From contig NZ_JBOUVX010000003.1 of the NCBI RefSeq assembly GCF_050789285.1, positions 186,001-250,000 on the forward strand: a stretch of DNA of 64,000 nt, given 5' to 3'. Under the pieces are notes generated by a model. That model was not told the origin of the DNA, ran no database searches, and was given only the letters and a program-made list of their open reading frames with translations. The translations under genes and the position numbers were made by a program. Positions 1 through 8,082 of the stretch are shown one piece after another. The stretch comes from CAVPWP01 sp050789285 (GTDB lineage: Bacteria; Pseudomonadota; Alphaproteobacteria; Rhodobacterales; Rhodobacteraceae). Position 1 is the first letter of the stretch. Every line of letters begins with the position of its first letter.

Positions 1-1163
1 GCGGCCACCGGCTCGGCCCGGATCGACTTGCCGCGCTTGGCATGAACCTTGCGATACGGGACCAGCGGGTCGACCTGGCGGATCACCGCCTCGACCAGAT
101 CGCCGCCCTGGTTCACCTCGGCCACGATCCGGTCCGCCCCATAGCGCTCGCGCGCGGCCACCGCCGCCTCGGCCCAGACCTGGGGCGAGGCCGCCGAGAC
201 GCTGGCATCCTCCAGCACGAAGGCCCGCCAGTCGGTCGGGGCGCCGCCCATGCGCACGCCGGCCACGACGATCCCGCAGGCGTCCGACCGGCCGTGCCCC
301 GTCACCGGCGGGTCCACCGCCACCACGATCCGGTCAAGCTCGGGCGCCGCCTCGCAGCGCGCGGCCTCGATCGTGGCCTGGGTCCACAGCGCGCCCTCGG
401 CATCCTCAAGCAGGACACCGTCCAGTTCCTGCCGCCCGATGCGCGTGCCGGCGTACCGCGCCCGCACCTCGGCCAGGAACGATGCCGCAAGGTTCGCGCG
501 GTTCGCCTCGGTCGGTGCGTGCGTGACCACGGTCGAAGGGTTCGCCAGGATCGCCTTCAGCACGCCCACGTTGCGCGGCGTCGTGGTCACGCATTGCCGT
601 GGATGATCGCCCAGACGAAGCCCGAACTGAAGCATGTCCCAGGTCTCTTCCGCCCGGCGCCACTTGGCCAGTTCGTCAGCCCAGGCCGCGTCGAATTGCG
701 GGCCCCGCAGTCGCTCGGGGTCATGGGCGGAAAACACTGCGGCCTCGGCCCCGTTCGGCCAGACCAGCCGCTTGCGCGTCGCCTGCCAGACCGGCCGACG
801 GTCGGGCGGCGAACAGGCAAGGATGCCGCTGTCGCCTTCGATCATGACCGAGACTGCCTGCTCGATCGTCTCGCCGACCAGCGCCACCCGACGCGACCGG
901 CCGGGATCAAGCGGCCGCGACCCCTCGACCTCGGCGCGCACCCATTCGGCGCCCGCGCGGGTCTTGCCCGCGCCGCGCCCCCCCATGATGACCCATGTCG
1001 TCCAGTCCCCCTCGGGCGGCAGCTGATGCGGCATCGCCCAGAAGTCGAAAAGGAAAGGGAGCGCATGAAGCGCCCCCTCCCCCATCGCGTCAAGAAACGC
1101 CGCCTGCACCTCGGGCGGCTCTGAGGCGATCCAGGAGGCCCCCGACCTCAGCCCGTGCGGCAT
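1..1163 (-). CDS. GTA/phage terminase large subunit (partial, C-terminus beyond window)
   Basis: This is the ATPase-nuclease that packages DNA into phage or gene-transfer-agent heads. The translation reads leftward and carries a Walker A motif (GGRGAGKTRAGAEW) near residue 70, a Walker B-like QFDAAWADELAKW, and the start of the RNase H-like nuclease domain (IVVAVDPPVTG). It runs off the left edge without a stop after about 387 codons. I chose the ATG at 1163; one at 1184 is also in frame. Either start lies inside the preceding small gene, so the two overlap by about 70-95 nt, as I recall for the terminase pair of Rhodobacterales GTA clusters. An ordinary prophage terminase is the alternative, but no integrase or repressor precedes it; upstream are a VOC gene and mltG-fabF. 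Confidence 0.88.
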   Translation of the reverse strand, partial: MPHGLRSGASWIASEPPEVQAAFLDAMGEGALHALPFLFDFWAMPHQLPPEGDWTTWVIMGGRGAGKTRAGAEWVRAEVEGSRPLDPGRSRRVALVGETIEQAVSVMIEGDSGILACSPPDRRPVWQATRKRLVWPNGAEAAVFSAHDPERLRGPQFDAAWADELAKWRRAEETWDMLQFGLRLGDHPRQCVTTTPRNVGVLKAILANPSTVVTHAPTEANRANLAASFLAEVRARYAGTRIGRQELDGVLLEDAEGALWTQATIEAARCEAAPELDRIVVAVDPPVTGHGRSDACGIVVAGVRMGGAPTDWRAFVLEDASVSAASPQVWAEAAVAARERYGADRIVAEVNQGGDLVEAVIRQVDPLVPYRKVHAKRGKSIRAEPVA

Positions 1164-1431
1164 GAAGGTCGAAGGCGAATCCATGGACAAGTCCGGCCTC
1201 CTTGTTTCGGACGGTCTCAAGTTTCTTCCTCTCCTCAAACAGGGCCTGCATCGCCGCGCGCATATCCTGCGCGGCGCGCCTTATCTCCGGGCCACCAGCC
1301 GTCGCGGCGCGTGCCTCGACCTCGGTGACCAGCGCATCAAGCGCCAGAAGCGATCGTTCGAAATGCCTCTCGGCGACCGCGAAGATCTCGTCGGCCGCCC
1401 CCTCGTCCCGAAAGGGAGTGATCAATGCCAT
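1090..1431 (-). CDS. GTA g1-like small terminase protein
   Basis: This 113-residue, mostly helical, charged protein (many Glu, Arg and Ala) is encoded immediately upstream of, and overlapping, the large terminase. Position, size and predicted helices fit ORFg1 of the Rhodobacter capsulatus-type GTA, which established work identifies as the small terminase. It has no recognisable DNA-binding helix-turn-helix, so the assignment rests mainly on context. The start ATG at 1431 has a purine-rich AGGCAGG about 10 nt upstream. It should be the first gene of the GTA transcript, behind the promoter at 1535-1563. If the cluster were a decaying prophage the name would still hold. Confidence 0.7.
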   Translation of the reverse strand: MALITPFRDEGAADEIFAVAERHFERSLLALDALVTEVEARAATAGGPEIRRAAQDMRAAMQALFEERKKLETVRNKEAGLVHGFAFDLHAARAEVGGLLDRLRAARGAGGVS

Positions 1432-1534
1432 GTGGTTGAAACCTGCCTCTCATACGTCTCCGCACGAGCGAAACAGAAAAGCGACCGCGAGGCATTGCCC
1501 CGGGCCGCTTACCCACTTCTTCTAGCTTGGATGT

Positions 1535-1563
1535 TTTATACTTTAGGGCGTTCTCAAAGTCAA
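1535..1563 (-). promoter_or_regulatory. Predicted promoter of the GTA cluster
   Basis: On the minus strand a TTGACT (-35, 1558-1563) is followed after exactly 17 nt by TATAAA (-10, 1535-1540). This is close to the sigma70 consensus and lies in a locally AT-rich stretch of otherwise GC-rich DNA. Transcription would begin near 1528, giving an untranslated leader of about 95 nt before the first GTA gene. No specific activator (GafA/CtrA) site was assigned. Confidence 0.65.
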
Positions 1564-1614
1564 GCGCTAAATCTCCGGTTGTATCGCATGGCGCGCGGCG
1601 GGATTACCGAAACC

Positions 1615-2019
1615 TTACTCCGCGCCGCCGGGGGACGTCTCGTAAAGCTCAAGCGGCAACCCGTCGGGATCGGCGAAAAAGGTGAACCGCGCTCCGGTGT
1701 GCGGGTCGATCCGCACCGCTTCGACCGCGACGCCCGCAGCCTCCAGGCCCGCCACCGCCGCACCCAGGTCATCCACCGCGAAGGCCAGATGGCGCAAGCC
1801 GGTCGCCTCGGGCGCAGATGGCCGCGCCGGTGGCTCGGGAAACGAGAACAGCTCGATCCGCCCGCCGCCCGGCACCGCAAGGTCCAGCTTCCAGGACCGC
1901 CGATCCGCGCGGAAGTTCTCGTCGATCACCCGCAGGCCCAGAACCTCGGTGTAGAACTGCTTGGATCGGTCATAGTCCGAACAGATCACCGCGACGTGGT
2001 GAACGCCGGCGAACCTCAC
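1615..2019 (-). CDS. VOC-family metalloenzyme, YaeR/GloA2-like
   Basis: A 134-residue vicinal-oxygen-chelate protein with two beta-alpha-beta-beta-beta modules. The expected metal ligands are visible: His8, Glu56, His77 and Glu124. The whole sequence follows E. coli YaeR closely (SWKLDL, IELFSFP, GLRHLAF, DPDGLPLELYE). The YaeR substrate is uncertain; a lyase or glyoxalase-like role is only inferred. The start is GTG, fixed by a GTGA overlap with the mltG stop, so it is the last gene of fabF-mltG-VOC. ATG initiation further upstream is not available without entering mltG. Confidence 0.85.
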   Translation of the reverse strand: MRFAGVHHVAVICSDYDRSKQFYTEVLGLRVIDENFRADRRSWKLDLAVPGGGRIELFSFPEPPARPSAPEATGLRHLAFAVDDLGAAVAGLEAAGVAVEAVRIDPHTGARFTFFADPDGLPLELYETSPGGAE

Positions 2020-3209
2020 TGATCGGACTCGCCCGCGTCCTCGCCCGCCTCCTGGGCCGCCCGCTCCCGCTCACGCTCGATCTCGCGCCAGCGCGCGACG
2101 TTGGCGTTGTGATCGGCAAGGTTCGTCGCGAAGGCATGTCCGCCCGTGCCGTCGGCCACGAAGAACACGTAGTCCGTCTCAAGCGGGTTCAGCGCGGCCT
2201 CGATGCTCAGAAGCCCCGGATTCGCGATCGGCGTGGGCGGAAGACCGTCGATCACATAGGTGTTCCAGGGCGTCGCGCCGCGCAGTTCGCTTTGCCGCAG
2301 ACCGCGTCCCAGCACGCCCCGGCCCTCGGTCACGCCGTAAATCACGGTGGGGTCGGTCTGAAGCCGCATCCCCCGTTCAAGGCGGTTCTTGAACACGCTC
2401 GACACGGTCGGCCGTTCCTCGGGAAGCGCGGTCTCCTTCTCGATGATCGAGGCCATGATCAGCGCCTCTTCCGGCGTGTCGAACGGCAGGCCCTCGGCCC
2501 GGTTCGCCCAGGCTTCGGCCAGGCGATCGGCCTGCAACTCGGCCATCTGCGCCAGCAACGCGCTGCGGTCAGCACCCGCCGCCACCTCATAGCTCTCCGG
2601 CGCAAGCGTTCCCTCGGCCGGAATGGCCGGAACCTCGCCCGACAGGAAATCGGCGCGATTGATCGCCTCGACCACCTGCCAGCTCGTCACCCCTTCGGCC
2701 AGCGACACCCGGAACCGCGTGTCGTCCATGTCTCGGACCGCGATGTAATCCTCGGCAGCCGCCTCCGCCGCCGGATCGAACTCGGCCACCACCGCGAACC
2801 GCTCGGTTTCGGGATCAAGCTGGCGCACCTCGATCTCCTGGGTCGCCACGCCGATCCGCAGCACCACCTCGGTCCCGCAGGTGCTGCGTCCGCCGCGGGT
2901 GATCGCGTCCACGACCTCTTCCATCGAGGCGCCTTCGCGGATCAGGAAGGATCCCGCCTTGAGCTGATCGGACTTGCCCGAATACTCGGCCCCCAGCCGG
3001 AAGATCGAGGCATTGGTGATCGCCCCACGCTCGGACAACTCGTCGGCGACGCGCCGCATGTTCGATCCCGACTGCACCCGCAGACAGATCGCCTCGGCCA
3101 GCGGGCCGTCCCCGCGGTATTGCGACTGCGCCCAGGCCACAATGCCCGCCGCAGCGATCAGCCCGACAATGAGAAGCGTCAGCGCGTTGGCCGCGAAATG
3201 CCGCCACAT
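2016..3209 (-). CDS. mltG: Endolytic murein transglycosylase MltG
   Basis: MltG cleaves nascent glycan strands at the inner membrane and ends peptidoglycan polymerisation. The 397-residue protein has a short cytoplasmic N-terminus, one membrane segment (about residues 9-26), a LysM-like segment, and the YceG core with the catalytic motif IIEKET (first Glu, residue 257). This is followed by VFKNRL, LQTDPTVIYG and NTYVIDGLPPTPI, all hallmark MltG blocks. The C-terminus is Glu/Arg-rich and variable. The ATG at 3209 overlaps the fabF stop by one base, so the genes are translationally coupled. The fabF-mltG pairing is common in alphaproteobacteria. Confidence 0.95.
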   Translation of the reverse strand: MWRHFAANALTLLIVGLIAAAGIVAWAQSQYRGDGPLAEAICLRVQSGSNMRRVADELSERGAITNASIFRLGAEYSGKSDQLKAGSFLIREGASMEEVVDAITRGGRSTCGTEVVLRIGVATQEIEVRQLDPETERFAVVAEFDPAAEAAAEDYIAVRDMDDTRFRVSLAEGVTSWQVVEAINRADFLSGEVPAIPAEGTLAPESYEVAAGADRSALLAQMAELQADRLAEAWANRAEGLPFDTPEEALIMASIIEKETALPEERPTVSSVFKNRLERGMRLQTDPTVIYGVTEGRGVLGRGLRQSELRGATPWNTYVIDGLPPTPIANPGLLSIEAALNPLETDYVFFVADGTGGHAFATNLADHNANVARWREIERERERAAQEAGEDAGESDQ

Positions 3210-4474
3210 CAGCCCGACACCCGTCCAAGCACGAGCGAGGCATTGGTGCCTCCGAACCCGAAGGAATTCGACAGCGCCACGTCGATCTTGCGGCGCTCGG
3301 CGGCGTTCGCGGCCAGGCTGAACGCCGTCTCGACCTCGGGCGTGTCAAGGTTGATCGTCGGTGGCGCGATCTGGTCGCGGATCGCCAGCGTGCAGAAGAT
3401 CGCCTCGACCGCGCCCGCGGCCCCAAGAAGATGCCCGATCGACGATTTCGTCGACGACATCGTGGCCTTCGCCGCCGCCTCGGGGCCCATCAGCCGCTCC
3501 ACGGCCTTCAATTCGATCGTGTCCGCCATGGTCGAGGTCCCGTGCGCGTTGATGTAGTCGACCGCGCCCGGCTCAAGGCCTGCCCGGCGCAGCGCCGCGG
3601 CCATCGCCCGCGCGCCGCCCTCGCCGTCCTCGGACGGCGCGGTGATGTGATAGGCATCGCCCGACAGGCCATAGCCCAGCACCTCGGCATAGATCTTCGC
3701 GCCCCGCGCCTTCGCGTGCTCGTAGTCCTCAAGCACGACGACCCCCGCGCCCTCGCCCATCACGAAGCCGTCGCGGTCCGCGTCATAGGGCCGGCTGGCC
3801 GTCTGGGGCGCGTCGCCGCGCTTGGTCGACAGGGCCTTGCAGGCGTTGAAGCCCGCGATCCCGATCTCGCAGATCGGGCTTTCCGCGCCGCCCGCCACCA
3901 TCACGTCGGCGTCGCCCAGCATGATCAGCCGCGCCGCGTCCCCGATCGCGTGGCTGCCCGTGGCGCAGGCCGTCACCACAGAATGGTTCGGCCCCTTGAA
4001 GCCATGCCGGATCGACACCTGGCCCGAGGCAAGGTTGATCAGCGCCCCGGGAATGAAGAAGGGCGACACCCGCCGCGGCCCGCGCTCTTTCAGCGTGACC
4101 GCCGTCTCGGCGATGCTCTGAAGCCCGCCGATGCCCGACCCGATCATCACGCCCGTGCGTTCCTGGCCGGCCGTGTCGGTCGGCGCCCAACCCGAATCCC
4201 GCACCGCCTGTTCGGCCGCCGCCATCGCATAGATGATGAATTCGTCGACCTTGCGCTGTTCCTTCGGCTCCATCCAGTCGTCGGGATTGAAGGTGCCGTC
4301 TGTGCCGTCGCCGCGCGGGATCTCGCAGGCATAGGTCGTGGCAAGATGGCTCGCGTCGAAACGGGTGATGGTGCGCGCCCCGGACTTGCCCGCCAGAAGG
4401 CGGCTCCACGTCTCCTCGACCCCTGAGGCCAGAGGAGTCACCATCCCAAGACCCGTGATCACCACTCGACGCAT
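3209..4474 (-). CDS. fabF: Beta-ketoacyl-ACP synthase II
   Basis: FabF condenses malonyl-ACP with acyl-ACP during fatty-acid elongation. The 421-residue thiolase-fold enzyme has the Cys-His-His triad: Cys170 in TACATGSH, His311 in NAHGTST and His348 in SSIGHLLGA. It also has the KSTKSS-type Lys region and a C-terminal FGFGGTN loop. Length and start are typical. It has its own predicted promoter (4513-4541). In related genomes fabF normally follows acpP directly; here acpP lies 29 kb away in the same orientation, with a catabolic block between them. Confidence 0.97.
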   Translation of the reverse strand: MRRVVITGLGMVTPLASGVEETWSRLLAGKSGARTITRFDASHLATTYACEIPRGDGTDGTFNPDDWMEPKEQRKVDEFIIYAMAAAEQAVRDSGWAPTDTAGQERTGVMIGSGIGGLQSIAETAVTLKERGPRRVSPFFIPGALINLASGQVSIRHGFKGPNHSVVTACATGSHAIGDAARLIMLGDADVMVAGGAESPICEIGIAGFNACKALSTKRGDAPQTASRPYDADRDGFVMGEGAGVVVLEDYEHAKARGAKIYAEVLGYGLSGDAYHITAPSEDGEGGARAMAAALRRAGLEPGAVDYINAHGTSTMADTIELKAVERLMGPEAAAKATMSSTKSSIGHLLGAAGAVEAIFCTLAIRDQIAPPTINLDTPEVETAFSLAANAAERRKIDVALSNSFGFGGTNASLVLGRVSG

Positions 4475-4512
4475 TGGCTCGCCCCCGTTTCGTTCTGTTC
4501 GGCGTTCCGATC

Positions 4513-4541
4513 CAGATACTATCCCCGGGCCGGGGGTGCAA
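4513..4541 (-). promoter_or_regulatory. Predicted promoter of fabF-mltG
   Basis: TTGCAC (4536-4541) and TATCTG (4513-4518) on the minus strand are separated by 17 nt, and the fabF ATG lies about 40 nt further on. A dedicated promoter here would let fabF-mltG be expressed even though acpP is not adjacent. The -10 is only moderately like the consensus. Confidence 0.5.
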
Positions 4542-4582
4542 TCATGGCCGTGGCCCGGCCGAGAGGCCCCGGGCCGGCGGCG

Positions 4583-6694
4583 TCAGACCAGCGCCTCGAA
4601 GATCGACGCGCGGTTCAGCGGCAGCTTGCGCACCCGCACGCCAAGCGCCGCGCGCACCGCGTTGCCGACCGCGGCCACCGTCGGCCCTTGCGAGATCTCG
4701 CCCGCGCCCAGCGGGGGCTGATCCATCCGCTCGATGATCTCGACCTTCAGCCGCGGCACCTCCGAGAAGCGAAGCACGGGATAGTCAAGCCAGCTTTCCA
4801 CCGCCACGCCGGCGCCCTCGAAGGGCACGGCCTCTTTCGTGGCCCAGCTGATCGCCTGCACGATGCCGCCTTCGATCTGGTTCCGCGCGCCATCGGGGCT
4901 CACGACCTCGCCGATATCCGAAACCGAGATCACGTCGGTCACGCGCACATCCTCGTCGACCGAAACCCGCGCCAGAACGGCGCAATAACCCGAGAAGTTC
5001 TTGTAGCGCGAAAACCCGATGCCCCAGCCCGCGCCGTCGGGCTCGGCCGTCCCGCGCAGCGGCGCGGCAAGTTCGACCGTCCGTTCGATGACGTCCCGTG
5101 CCCGCGGGTCGTCCAGATGCCGCAGGCGGAACGCCACCGGGTCTTCGCCCCGCGCAACCGCGATGTCGTCCATCAGGGTCTCGATCGCGAAGACGTTGGC
5201 ATAGGCCCCAAGCGCGCGCAGCGACGACGTACGATAGGGCAACAAATGCACCAGCCGTTTCGTCACCTCGACATTGGGGATCGTGTAGTAGGGCACCGCG
5301 TTCCGATCCGCCGCGCCGCCCCGCGCCAGCGGAATGTCGGTCGACCGGGCGTGCGGCCTGGGATCGGCCAGATAGGGTGCGGCGGCCAGGTTCGGCGCGC
5401 CGTTCCGTCCCGGCCGGTTGGCGTGCGGGGCCGAGTTCACCACGACCTCCACCGCCGCGATCCGCCCGTCGGGGCCGACCGTCGCCTTGGCCCGCGTCAC
5501 CATCCCCGGCCCCATCGGCCCGGTTCGGAACTCGTCGATCCGGGCCCAGACAACCTTGACCGGCCGCCCCGGCACGGCACGCGCCATCAGAACGGCGTCG
5601 AAGGCCGCGTCGTCGGCACTGTTGTGGCCATAGCAGCCCGCACCGGGCGTATGGATGACCCGGAACCTGTCCTCGGGCAGGTCCAGCGCCATCGCGAAGG
5701 CCTCTCGCAGTTGATAGACGCCCTGGCTGTGGGTCCAGACTCGGATCTCGTCCCCTTCCCATTCGGCGACCGCCGCCGAGGGCCCGATCGAGCCGTGGAA
5801 CAGATAGGGCCGCGACACCTCGGTTTCGAAGACCTCGCCTTCGGCCGCCGCCACATCGCCCGCCGAATGGGAAACCGACGCCGGTTCCTCGGACGCGGCG
5901 ATGACCTGCATCTCGTCGTTCGGCGCCACCGCCCCCGACGACCAGCGCCCATTCGCCCGCGCCCACTGCGCCGCCCGCACGGCGGCATGGGGCGTCTCGG
6001 CGATGACCCCGACGAAGGACCCGTCGCGCACCACCTCGACCACGCCGGGCCGCGCCTTCAGCGCGTCGAGGTCAAGGTCCAGAAGTTCGGCCCCCGGCGC
6101 AGGCGGATGCACCGGCCGGCCATGCAGCATCCCCGGCATCTCGAGGTCATGGACGAAGGGCGCGCCGACCATCCGCGCGCGCAGGTCGATCCGCCCGCCG
6201 ACATCCCGCCCCCGGCTCCAGCGCGCGCCGGCCGGTTTCGGCCGGCCAAGCTCGGCCACCGGCCGGGCAAGGTCCAGCGCGCCCGCCAGTTCGCCCAGAG
6301 TTACCCCCGTCGGGACGCCGTCCCTTGAAATCTGGCCGTCCTCGAATGCCAGATCGTCGGCCGAGCCCCCGATCCGCGCCGCCGCGGCCTGAAGGATGGC
6401 CTGCCGCAACGCCGCGGCCGCCCAGCGCACCGCGCCGCCGCCCAGCGGGATCGACACGCTGCCGGCGGTGAACCCCTCGTCCGGCGTCGCGCCGGTATCG
6501 GCGGCATGGATTTCAAGCTGTTCCGGGTCGCAGTTCAACTCGTCGGCGGCGATCTGCCGGATCGCGGTCAGGCTGCCTTGCCCAAGCTCGACCCGCCCGG
6601 TCAGGATCGTGATCGCGCCGTCGGGCGACACCGCCAACCAATCCGCGATCCGGGGCGCGGTTTCAAGCGGCGCAGGCAGCTTCGGCGCGTTCAT
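4583..6694 (-). CDS. Xanthine-dehydrogenase-family molybdopterin-binding subunit
   Basis: This large subunit of a two-component molybdenum hydroxylase hydroxylates an aldehyde or N-heterocycle using water. It shows blocks typical of the isoquinoline 1-oxidoreductase/nicotinate dehydrogenase type: LTGRVELGQGS near the N-terminus, GCYGHNSADDAAFDA in the middle, RALGAYANVFAIE, and the C-terminal GAGEISQGP, whose Glu is the expected catalytic base. At 703 residues it is somewhat shorter than usual and has no Tat or Sec signal, so it is probably cytoplasmic. The ATG at 6694 forms an ATGA overlap with the 2Fe-2S subunit; a longer frame to 6769 lies inside that gene and is rejected. No FAD subunit, cytochrome partner or XdhC chaperone is nearby. 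It is the last gene of its operon. The substrate is unknown. Confidence 0.9.
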   Translation of the reverse strand: MNAPKLPAPLETAPRIADWLAVSPDGAITILTGRVELGQGSLTAIRQIAADELNCDPEQLEIHAADTGATPDEGFTAGSVSIPLGGGAVRWAAAALRQAILQAAAARIGGSADDLAFEDGQISRDGVPTGVTLGELAGALDLARPVAELGRPKPAGARWSRGRDVGGRIDLRARMVGAPFVHDLEMPGMLHGRPVHPPAPGAELLDLDLDALKARPGVVEVVRDGSFVGVIAETPHAAVRAAQWARANGRWSSGAVAPNDEMQVIAASEEPASVSHSAGDVAAAEGEVFETEVSRPYLFHGSIGPSAAVAEWEGDEIRVWTHSQGVYQLREAFAMALDLPEDRFRVIHTPGAGCYGHNSADDAAFDAVLMARAVPGRPVKVVWARIDEFRTGPMGPGMVTRAKATVGPDGRIAAVEVVVNSAPHANRPGRNGAPNLAAAPYLADPRPHARSTDIPLARGGAADRNAVPYYTIPNVEVTKRLVHLLPYRTSSLRALGAYANVFAIETLMDDIAVARGEDPVAFRLRHLDDPRARDVIERTVELAAPLRGTAEPDGAGWGIGFSRYKNFSGYCAVLARVSVDEDVRVTDVISVSDIGEVVSPDGARNQIEGGIVQAISWATKEAVPFEGAGVAVESWLDYPVLRFSEVPRLKVEIIERMDQPPLGAGEISQGPTVAAVGNAVRAALGVRVRKLPLNRASIFEALV

Positions 6695-7164
6695 GCCGCG
6701 CCTCCCGCGATCCGCCGCGCGGCGTCTTCGACCGCATCCAGGATGCGGGCATGGGTGCCGCAGCGGCAAAGGTTCGCGTCAAGCGCCTGCGCGATCGTCG
6801 CCCGGTCGTCGCCGCCGCCTGCATCCAGATAGGCCTTGGCCGCCATCACGATGCCCGACAGGCAATAGCCGCACTGCCCCGCCTGATGCGCCAGCATCGC
6901 CTCGAGAAGCGGATGCGCCGGATCGACATCAAGCGCCTCGGCCGTCTCGACCCGGCATCCCGCCACCGCCGACACCGGCAAATCGCAACTGGTCCGCGCC
7001 ACACCGTCGACGATCACCGTGCAGGCGCCGCAGGCGGCGTCGCCGCAGCCAAATCGCGTGGCCTTCAGGCCAAGCTCGTCGCGCAGCGCATACAGCAGCG
7101 GCAGTTCGTCCGAGGCGTCAACCTCGACCTTGGAGCCATTGAGATTGAACGTAATCCTGCCCAT
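6691..7164 (-). CDS. (2Fe-2S)-binding subunit of molybdenum hydroxylase
   Basis: A 157-residue electron-transfer subunit with two clusters. The N-terminal plant-ferredoxin-like domain has the CGCGDAACGACTV motif plus a later Cys (TSCDLPV). The C-terminal helical domain has CGYCLSG and LCRCGTH. This matches the small subunit of CoxS/IorA-type hydroxylases, which passes electrons from the Mo centre. It is translationally coupled to the large subunit (ATGA) and starts 14 nt after the upstream E2 gene, so it belongs to the same transcript as the 2-oxoacid dehydrogenase. No signal peptide is seen. Confidence 0.93.
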   Translation of the reverse strand: MGRITFNLNGSKVEVDASDELPLLYALRDELGLKATRFGCGDAACGACTVIVDGVARTSCDLPVSAVAGCRVETAEALDVDPAHPLLEAMLAHQAGQCGYCLSGIVMAAKAYLDAGGGDDRATIAQALDANLCRCGTHARILDAVEDAARRIAGGAA

Positions 7165-7178
7165 GCGCTGCCTCGATG

Positions 7179-8078
7179 TCAGATCAGAAGTCGCTGCGGC
7201 TCGGCGATGAGCCGCGCGTAGTGAACCAGGAACCGCGCCGCGTCCGCGCCGTTGATCACCCGGTGGTCATAGGACAGATCCAGCGGCACCATCGGCACCG
7301 GCTGGAAGGCCGTCCCTTCCCAGCGCGGCTTCACCTCGGTCCGGGTGATGCCCAGGATCGCCAGTTCGGGCGGGTTCACGATCGGGGTGAACCCCGTCCC
7401 GCCGATTCCGCCCAGGTTCGTGATCGTCATCGACGCCCCGCCCAGATCGTCCGGGCGGGTCTTGCGCGCCTGCGCCCGCGCCGCCAGATCGGCGATCTCG
7501 GCGGCGATCTCCCACAGGCCCTTGCGATCGGCGTCGCGAACGACCGGAACGACCAGCCCATGGGCCGTGTCGACCGCGATGCCGATGTGGACGAAGTGCT
7601 TCAGGATCAGCTTCTGTCCATCAGCCGACAGCGAGGCATTGAAGCGCGGAAAGGCCTGAAGACAGGCCGCCAAGGCTTTGACGTGAAACGCAAGTCCGGT
7701 GATCTTGACGCCACGCGCCGCGGCCTCGCGCCGCAGTGATCCCCGGAACGCCTCGATGGCCGACACATCGGCCTCGTCGTGATGCGTGACCTGCGGGATC
7801 AGCGCGTTCGCCGCCGCAAGGTTCTTGGCCGCGACCAGCGCAACCCGGGACAAGGGCTCTTCCGTCACCGGCCCGTATTGCGCGTGATCGACCGCCCAGA
7901 AGACGCGCGGGTCCTCGCCGCCAGCGGCAACGGCCGCGGCCCCTCCCGACGCGGTGCCCTCGACATCCTCGCGCGCGATCGTCTGCCGGCCCAGGCGGGC
8001 GGCCAGCGCGTCAAGATCGACGCCCCGTCGCGCCGCAAGGGCGCGCACCGCGGGGCTGGCGATCACCTCGGCCATCAT
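7179..8078 (-). CDS. 2-oxoacid dehydrogenase E2 catalytic subunit lacking a lipoyl domain
   Basis: This 299-residue acyltransferase begins with a peripheral-subunit-binding domain (about residues 8-45: VRALAARRGVDLDALAARLG) followed by the CAT-type core. The active-site segment SYDHRVINGADAARF carries the catalytic His; Asn replaces the usual Asp of HxxxDG, a variant I recall also in Azotobacter vinelandii E2p. TNLGGIGGTGFTPI is also intact. There is no lipoyl domain; that is supplied by the separate gene at 9566-10588. The start is the first of two adjacent ATGs (8078), preceded by GGTGAGGG and 4 nt after the aldehyde dehydrogenase stop. It presumably forms the core of a PDH- or acetoin-DH-like complex. 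Confidence 0.87.
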   Translation of the reverse strand: MMAEVIASPAVRALAARRGVDLDALAARLGRQTIAREDVEGTASGGAAAVAAGGEDPRVFWAVDHAQYGPVTEEPLSRVALVAAKNLAAANALIPQVTHHDEADVSAIEAFRGSLRREAAARGVKITGLAFHVKALAACLQAFPRFNASLSADGQKLILKHFVHIGIAVDTAHGLVVPVVRDADRKGLWEIAAEIADLAARAQARKTRPDDLGGASMTITNLGGIGGTGFTPIVNPPELAILGITRTEVKPRWEGTAFQPVPMVPLDLSYDHRVINGADAARFLVHYARLIAEPQRLLI

Positions 8079-8082
8079 GCCC

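Noticed and set aside
42..1124. 360-codon plus-strand open frame at the left edge
   Set aside because: Opposite the terminase gene, which has Walker motifs; the antisense product is Arg/Pro-rich with no domains.
1..1431. Ordinary prophage
   Set aside because: No integrase, repressor, lysis or attachment site; housekeeping genes flank the terminase pair, and the gene order fits a GTA.
4544..6328. Long open frame on the plus strand opposite the Mo-hydroxylase subunit
   Set aside because: Antisense frame kept open by high GC at codon position 3; Arg/His/Pro-rich translation, no family resemblance, fully covered by a well-supported gene.
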